DNA from: Rhizobium pisi
GTDB lineage: Bacteria > Pseudomonadota > Alphaproteobacteria > Rhizobiales > Rhizobiaceae
Assembly (NCBI RefSeq): GCF_003938655.1
Contig: NZ_RJJT01000033.1
Coordinates: 1-56,022, forward strand
DNA: 56,022 nt
Reading direction: 5' to 3'
Positions 52,093-56,022 of this stretch are shown piece by piece. The translations under genes and the position numbers were made by a program. The notes below the pieces were generated by a model. The model worked only from the letters and a program-made list of their open reading frames with translations, ran no database searches and had not been told where the DNA came from. Each line of letters opens with the position of its first letter. Within the stretch, counting starts at the first letter, position 1.

Positions 52093-52105
52093 ACGGCGAA
52101 TCGAC

Positions 52106-52327
52106 CTATGCCTTCTTCAGGAATTCCGTTTTCAACACGAGACCCTTGACCTGCTTAGTGCTGCACTTGATCTCACCGGGATTGTCCGTCAGGCGAATAC
52201 CCTTGACCAGCGTTCCACGCTTCAGGGTCTCCGAGGTTCCCTTGACCTTGAGGTCCTTGATCGTTACGGAATCGCCATCCTGAAGCTGGGTTCCATTGCT
52301 GTCCTTTACGATGATGCCGTCGGTCAT
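52106..52327 (-). CDS. PhnA-domain protein (YjdM C-terminal type)
   Basis: The 73-residue protein is a complete PhnA domain: VKDSNGTQLQDGDSVTIKDL continuing to the conserved VLKTEFLKKA end. The N-terminal zinc ribbon of YjdM is absent, as in many alphaproteobacterial versions. The old link to phosphonate use is weak, and function is unknown. It is convergent with the transglutaminase gene. Confidence 0.85.
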   Translation of the reverse strand: MTDGIIVKDSNGTQLQDGDSVTIKDLKVKGTSETLKRGTLVKGIRLTDNPGEIKCSTKQVKGLVLKTEFLKKA

Positions 52328-52443
52328 GCTGTCCTCGCCTGGTGATGAAGGACGGAAATGCGCGATGGCGATTCAGGAGGCTGACTTTCCAAATCACGCC
52401 GGTTCACTTGTATCGGCTTCGGCTGGCATGGAGGTGAATAACC

Positions 52444-52828
52444 ATGGAGCATTTGCCAGAAATTGGGCTTGCCTTTGGCGCTTTCGCACTCGGAACGCTT
52501 GCGCGGAAATTTCTGGTCCTTGCCGACGTCTGGGCCGCGTTTTCACGCGCACGGCGACAGGCAGAGCACGGCGATCTGGAACTGGACAGTCTATCCACAC
52601 GGGGCGGCTTTAAGAGCCGATTGCTGGGCCGGACTTTCTCGGTCGTTTCGAGGCCATGGCATATGTACCCGCTCGGCTTCCTGTTCGGGCTCGGCTTCGA
52701 CATGGCGACCGAAATCGGTGTGCTTGCCATCTCCGCCCCGCAAGCCACCAAGGAGCGGCTTTCTGGACGATCCTAATCTTCCCGATGCTGTTCACGGCGG
52801 GAATGTCGCTGATGGATTTCACCGACCG
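52444..52828 (+). pseudogene. Frameshifted fragment of a nickel/cobalt transporter (NiCoT)
   Basis: SRPWHMYPLGFLFGLGFDMA (near 52638-52700) is the conserved NiCoT region around the LGFDxATE signature. About 50 bases later the frame is broken near 52750 and continues in another frame as WTILIFPMLFTAGMSLMDFT, the family's later signature. The N-terminal half is missing and the C-terminus runs into the neighbouring gene at about 52828. It is therefore dead by truncation on both sides and a one-base frameshift. Confidence 0.75.
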
Positions 52829-53363
52829 TGACCTGACGACGTGCGTTACCGCCCGACGATATTTCGGCGTCGATCTTTAGCAAATCAGAGATGACCGAAC
52901 GGAGCTGTGGCCAAGGATACTCATCGCTTGAAGCGGCTGGTTGCCACTTGGCGAGCATGGCATGGAGCTTCGCGGTCGCGCCGACGATCGATGCCGCTGG
53001 CGTATCCCATAGCATTTCGGCCACGTCGTCCTCCAGGGCGGCCGCGCGTTCTTCTTCCTGGACCGCCTCGCTATATCCAATCTGCTGGTCGGCCGCCTTC
53101 CAGGCCTCGGGCGCATCGGATGGCATGCCGACCATCGCGAACAGTCTCTTTTCGAGCCCTTGCTGCCGTAGGCATGATTCGATCAGCCGATGGCGAGCCG
53201 CGCACCATTGACGCCAGATGGTAAAGGCGAGATCGTCGATATCCAACGGCGCCGCAAGCCGGGCTGCAAGCTCGGGATGTGTGGGAAAAGACGCCACCAC
53301 CAAGGAATGGAGGTCTCCCTGCGTGACCGTAGGTAAAGTTCTGCTATTGTCGGAATCAGCCAT
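52773..53363 (-). CDS. Hypothetical helical protein, C-terminus fused to transporter remnant
   Basis: The 196-residue protein is mainly alpha-helical and rich in Ala, Trp and acidic residues. It is transcribed away from an Xre gene and shares with it the palindrome at 53397-53428. The last 20 or so residues read through the transporter remnant in the antisense direction, so the original end has been replaced near 52830. I recognise no family. Its coherent composition suggests that it was a genuine gene. Confidence 0.5.
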   Translation of the reverse strand: MADSDNSRTLPTVTQGDLHSLVVASFPTHPELAARLAAPLDIDDLAFTIWRQWCAARHRLIESCLRQQGLEKRLFAMVGMPSDAPEAWKAADQQIGYSEAVQEEERAAALEDDVAEMLWDTPAASIVGATAKLHAMLAKWQPAASSDEYPWPQLRSVISDLLKIDAEISSGGNARRQVTVGEIHQRHSRREQHRED

Positions 53364-53396
53364 GATCCCAGCTCCTGACAGCTTGGTTGTGGTCAG

Positions 53397-53428
53397 ACTG
53401 CATTCGGTGTTCCAGCACCGAATGCAGT
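53397..53428. promoter_or_regulatory. 13-6-13 perfect palindrome between divergent genes
   Basis: ACTGCATTCGGTG (53397-53409) and CACCGAATGCAGT (53416-53428) are exact inverted copies around TTCCAG. It lies between the divergent starts of the hypothetical gene (53363) and the Xre gene (53497), where an autoregulatory operator would be expected. It could also be a hairpin in the leader RNA of either gene. Confidence 0.55.
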
Positions 53429-53496
53429 TGATTAGTTAGTCACTCTATACAGGGCAACTTTTAAATGTGCAATCAAAATCACCACGGCATGGTGAT

Positions 53497-53727
53497 ATGA
53501 AGGGTATTCAGTGTAAGTTGGCACGCGTTGCGCTTGATTGGGGAGTTCTAGATCTTGCAAGGGCAGCAAACGTCTCGACACAAACTATCACCCGCCTCGA
53601 GCGCGGTGAGAATCTACGGCCGAATACCTTGGAACGTATCCAACGCGTGCTGGAACATGCAGGCATAGAGTTTATTGCAGAAAATGGCGGCGGAGTTGGA
53701 GTTCGTTTCAAGAAGCCCGTGTCGTAG
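53497..53727 (+). CDS. Xre-type helix-turn-helix protein
   Basis: The 76-residue protein is a single Cro/CI domain (LDLARAANVSTQTITRLERG), followed by the AGIEFIAENGGGVGVRFKK tail typical of a common alphaproteobacterial group of small Xre proteins. ATG 53497 gives the normal length; a GTG at 53467 would add ten residues. It probably binds its own control region at 53397-53428. No toxin gene is adjacent unless the divergent hypothetical gene plays that role. Confidence 0.8.
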   Translation: MKGIQCKLARVALDWGVLDLARAANVSTQTITRLERGENLRPNTLERIQRVLEHAGIEFIAENGGGVGVRFKKPVS

Positions 53728-54633
53728 ACTGACGTGCCCCCGTTGCTACGAGTTTCATCAAATGATCTTCTGGCGCACGGCGGGGCGAGCGAGCCAGTAG
53801 CTCGGGGTCGGCCAGCTTCTCGCGGACCATACGATGCACGGCGCGGCGCAGTCTTTCCACGGTCCAGTCATGGCCCCGGCGATTGAGGACCCGCACGACA
53901 TTGTCCCAGCTATGTTTTGGGCGAAGTTGCCGAACCTCGGGAGCCAGGTTTGCGCAGAGGAGATCAGTTCATCGAGATAGATTTTTTCCCGGGCCTTTGA
54001 GACCGCCTTGATCGCTTCCGGCCGCCTTTCCCGAAGGCCAGGATTGCCTGGCAGCTTGCCGCGGCCTTTTGCCGCCTTGATGCCTGCCTTTGTTCGCTCA
54101 GCGATCAGCGCTCGTTCGAGCTGCGCGACGGCACCAAGGACTTGCAGAGAAAACATGCCCTGTAGCGTGGACGTATCGATCGGATCGCGGATCGACTTGA
54201 AATGGACGCCGCGCTGCTCGAGATTTTCGATAACCTGCAGGAGGTGGCTAACAGACCGGGCAAGGCGATCCAGCCGGACGACGACCAGCACGTCGCCTGC
54301 GGTGAGGTCTCCGAGAAGTCTTGTGAGAACCGGCCGAGCGCGTGACGCACCCGAGCCCTGCTCATGGTCCCAATGCAGCCCCGCCAGACTCGAAATGCGA
54401 CGTCGGACGGGCATCCGATCGTAAATCGCATGAAGCGCGCGCTGTTGGTCATCTGCGGCGGAAGTGCCCGAAAAAAGGAGATCGGAGGAGGGGAGAGGCA
54501 CGAAGGCCCGTTTGAGCGAAAGACGATGGAGGAATCTACGCTCGTCGGCAGGGGATGGCTGCTCCGTAGTGGCAGCGCTTCCGCCGAAATCTGCCCGAAA
54601 AGGCCAGAAAACCGAGCGTTTCCGGTCATCCAA
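53708..54633 (-). pseudogene. Serine recombinase (resolvase/invertase), frameshifted
   Basis: A clear resolvase core is present (GDVLVVVRLDRLARSVSHLL and GAVAQLERALIAERTKAGI). The typical catalytic YxRxS start cannot be found in any frame. Near 53930 the frame shifts; the real C-terminal part, WDNVVRVLNRRGHDWTVERL and onward to a stop near 53708, lies in another frame. The N-terminal 60 residues are not resolvase-like. Missing catalytic start and frameshift make an active enzyme very unlikely. The palindrome at 54671-54699 just upstream may be its former crossover site. Confidence 0.7.
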
Positions 54634-54940
54634 GACGACTGACAGGGCGATTTGGGCGTCATATCAATCTACCATCGATAACCTATACTTATCGATGGTT
54701 AGCGCGCAGCGTGACGCTGTATGGACAACGGAAGCTAGTGAACGTTTTGATTTATTATGCCAAAAGAATAGCGTTAATTCATATGGTTAATTTAAATTAA
54801 ATTAATCGGATGATCAGCGATCACCGGTAAGTGGGGCAGATTTTATGGCAGTGGTGCCTTGCCAGGCAATTGTGCCATTTCTCGTCTTCTACCATAATCG
54901 ACGAAGATGAAGACGATCGTGGAGCTTGAGGGATCTTCGC
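54634..54940. other. AT-rich gene-free region upstream of the recombinase and Nudix genes
   Basis: About 300 bases without a supported gene, distinctly richer in A and T than the surrounding DNA, especially 54770-54815. It contains the perfect palindrome at 54671-54699 and a spaced inverted pair TTATGG (54843) / CCATAA (54891). The low GC suggests foreign origin. Confidence 0.5.
54671..54699. repeat. 11-7-11 perfect palindrome, possible recombinase crossover site
   Basis: ACCATCGATAA (54671-54681) and TTATCGATGGT (54689-54699) are exact inverted copies around CCTATAC. The total length of 29 bases and the TTATC-type half-sites resemble crossover sites of serine resolvases and invertases, and it lies 40 bases from the recombinase remnant. 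No T-run follows that would indicate a terminator. Confidence 0.45.
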
Positions 54941-55354
54941 ATGAGCAGAGTGCAGAAAGCCTGCCCCGTTGTTTTCAGAATGCTGGATAGGGGACCAGAA
55001 GTTCTCGCCTTTGAGCGTCCTTCGGCCGGAAAGCAGTTTGTGAAGGGCACTATTGAAGCTGGCGAGAAGCCTATTGATGCGGCCAAGCGCGAGCTTCGGG
55101 AAGAGAGCGGGCTCGTGGTGAATTCACCCATGACGTCTTTGGGCGTATGCGAAATAGGAACCAGCCGTCAGCGATGGCATTTCTTTAGGTGGCAAGGCTT
55201 GAGTTTGCCGGATACCTGGCAGCATGAAACCACGGATGATCACGGTCACACGTTCAGTTTTTTCTGGCATCCTATCGATGTGCCACTTGACCAATACTGT
55301 CATTCAATCTTTGAAGAGGCCTGTGAATTCTTTGCCCCTCGACTGTTGCGTTGA
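54941..55354 (+). CDS. Nudix hydrolase
   Basis: The 137-residue protein has a perfect Nudix box between residues 36 and 58: G-x5-E-x7-REL-x-EE-x-G-L, reading GTIEAGEKPIDAAK followed by RELREESGL. Such enzymes hydrolyse nucleoside diphosphates linked to another moiety, often housekeeping or cleansing functions. Substrate cannot be predicted. ATG 54941 gives the normal fold start; a TTG at 54926 is an alternative. The gene is intact and stands alone among remnants. Confidence 0.88.
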   Translation: MSRVQKACPVVFRMLDRGPEVLAFERPSAGKQFVKGTIEAGEKPIDAAKRELREESGLVVNSPMTSLGVCEIGTSRQRWHFFRWQGLSLPDTWQHETTDDHGHTFSFFWHPIDVPLDQYCHSIFEEACEFFAPRLLR

Positions 55355-55416
55355 ACCGCTGATAGAGCCTTTCAACAACGGCGGTCCTCGCATATCGGCC
55401 AACAAGAGAGCTACCC

Positions 55417-55830
55417 ATGAAGAAGATCACGGCAGTCGCTATTGCCGTGCTGTTTACGATCGCTCCGGCACATGCTGCAGGCGAAGTCGCATTTGATTGG
55501 AGCCTGATCACCTTAGGCTTCGGTCAGTACGACGCGAACCTGATGCTTTGCGATCGAAGGCCGGCACTGGATGAGAGGCGTCGGATTATCGAAATTCTAA
55601 AAAGGATACCTGGCTTTGACACTCAGGCGGCAGATGGACGCCTTACGAGAATGGCTGAGCTTACATATTCCGAGATTGAGATCCAGGGATGTAACCGTAA
55701 GAAACTTGCGGCTTTCCGACACTCGCTCGACGTGGAAATGGATAATCTGCAACAAGACATTGACCATCGGTCCAGCGATAGCAAGCAGTCCACCGCGCCT
55801 GGCTCCAGGCAAGGGAATGCCTCGCCTTAG
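55417..55830 (+). CDS. Secreted protein of unknown function
   Basis: MKKITAVAIAVLFTIAPAHA is an ideal signal peptide of 20 residues, giving a mature periplasmic protein of about 117 residues. It contains two cysteines (LMLCDRR and IQGCNRKK) that could form a disulfide, and a helical body with a polar, low-complexity tail. I recognise no family. It lies between a Nudix gene and an IS end and appears intact. Confidence 0.7.
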   Translation: MKKITAVAIAVLFTIAPAHAAGEVAFDWSLITLGFGQYDANLMLCDRRPALDERRRIIEILKRIPGFDTQAADGRLTRMAELTYSEIEIQGCNRKKLAAFRHSLDVEMDNLQQDIDHRSSDSKQSTAPGSRQGNASP

Positions 55831-55895
55831 CAAGTACGCGGTGCCGCTTCCAAGCCTTCAGCGCCCTGTAGAATCGCCAGACGAGATCGGGCAGC

Positions 55896-56022
55896 TGACC
55901 TGCCACTGAGAATTTCCTCCAGAATGGATTAGAGTCCGGCCTATTAAGGGACGGACGAATGAAGAAGCAGAGATTTACGGAAGAGCAGATTATCGGTGTG
56001 CTGAAGGAGCAGGAGGCTGGCG
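55896..56022 (+). mobile_element. Left end of an IS3-family insertion sequence (partial)
   Basis: From about 55896 (TGACCTGCCACTGAG) the sequence looks like the left terminal region of an IS3-family element, followed by its first gene. The exact terminal base is uncertain because the right end is outside the window and no target duplication can be compared. Confidence 0.55.
55959..56022 (+). CDS. IS3-family transposase OrfA (5' part only)
   Basis: The 21 residues visible, MKKQRFTEEQIIGVLKEQEA and G, match the first helix of OrfA in the IS3 family (IS407/IS51-like branch), which carries the helix-turn-helix that binds the IS ends. The gene continues past the window edge, and OrfB with the DDE domain should follow. 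Confidence 0.85.
   Translation, partial: MKKQRFTEEQIIGVLKEQEAG

Overview
The window reads like an accessory stretch (large plasmid, chromid or genomic island) of a Rhizobium-type alphaproteobacterium. The base composition is GC-rich, genes are densely packed with ATGA start/stop overlaps, and several gene types are typical of Rhizobiaceae: dipeptide-type ABC transporters, a DUF6030-like protein, many toxin-antitoxin modules and LuxI/LuxR quorum sensing. I see no rRNA, tRNA, CRISPR array or replication origin. Organism and replicon type are inferences from gene content; no database search was possible.

Layout. 1-756 is almost gene-free, with two perfect palindromes and one candidate small ORF. 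757-3783 encodes a GH38 alpha-mannosidase. 3813-5933 holds an intact Xre-RES toxin-antitoxin operon and a DUF433 antitoxin whose PIN-like toxin is cut off after 17 residues. 6217-7229 carries a membrane-anchored DUF6030-like gene and a LysR C-terminal remnant. 7230-10526 is a TetR regulator divergent from a GH3 beta-glucosidase, with a palindrome over the shared promoter. 11681-24031 is a tightly coupled seven-gene operon: Old Yellow Enzyme-like reductase, three membrane-anchored di-haem cytochromes c, a four-helix membrane protein, a GMC oxidoreductase and a membrane-bound patatin-like lipase. I read it as an uncharacterised oxidation pathway for a hydrophobic substrate.

24087-34495, on the minus strand, contains a succinate-semialdehyde dehydrogenase-like gene and a complete dipeptide-type ABC transporter. 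The transporter is preceded by an iminopeptidase-like hydrolase and an AmiC/AmiR-like sensor and ANTAR antiterminator pair, with a classic terminator hairpin in the leader. 34798-38445 encodes two c-di-GMP enzymes (TPR-GGDEF and PAS-GGDEF-EAL). 38429-42688, minus strand, is a compact unknown cluster: an Xre regulator, two paralogous proteins of no recognised family, two tiny ORFs with good ribosome binding sites, and an asparagine-synthetase-like protein with no glutaminase cysteine. Beside it lies a LuxI/LuxR pair (42927-44467). Together these look like a quorum-linked peptide or small-molecule locus.

44590-45217 holds two more wrecked toxin-antitoxin loci: a CopG-ParE fusion and a FitA-like antitoxin with a VapC stub. 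45283-48305 is the D-alanine catabolic module (Lrp regulator, dadX, dadA), followed by an AraC regulator. From about 49400 to the end the DNA is a patchwork of remnants (AAA+ ATPase tail, frameshifted nickel/cobalt transporter, frameshifted serine recombinase) between intact small genes (two transglutaminase-like proteins, a PhnA-domain protein, an Xre protein, a Nudix hydrolase, a secreted protein). It ends in the left end of an IS3-family element.
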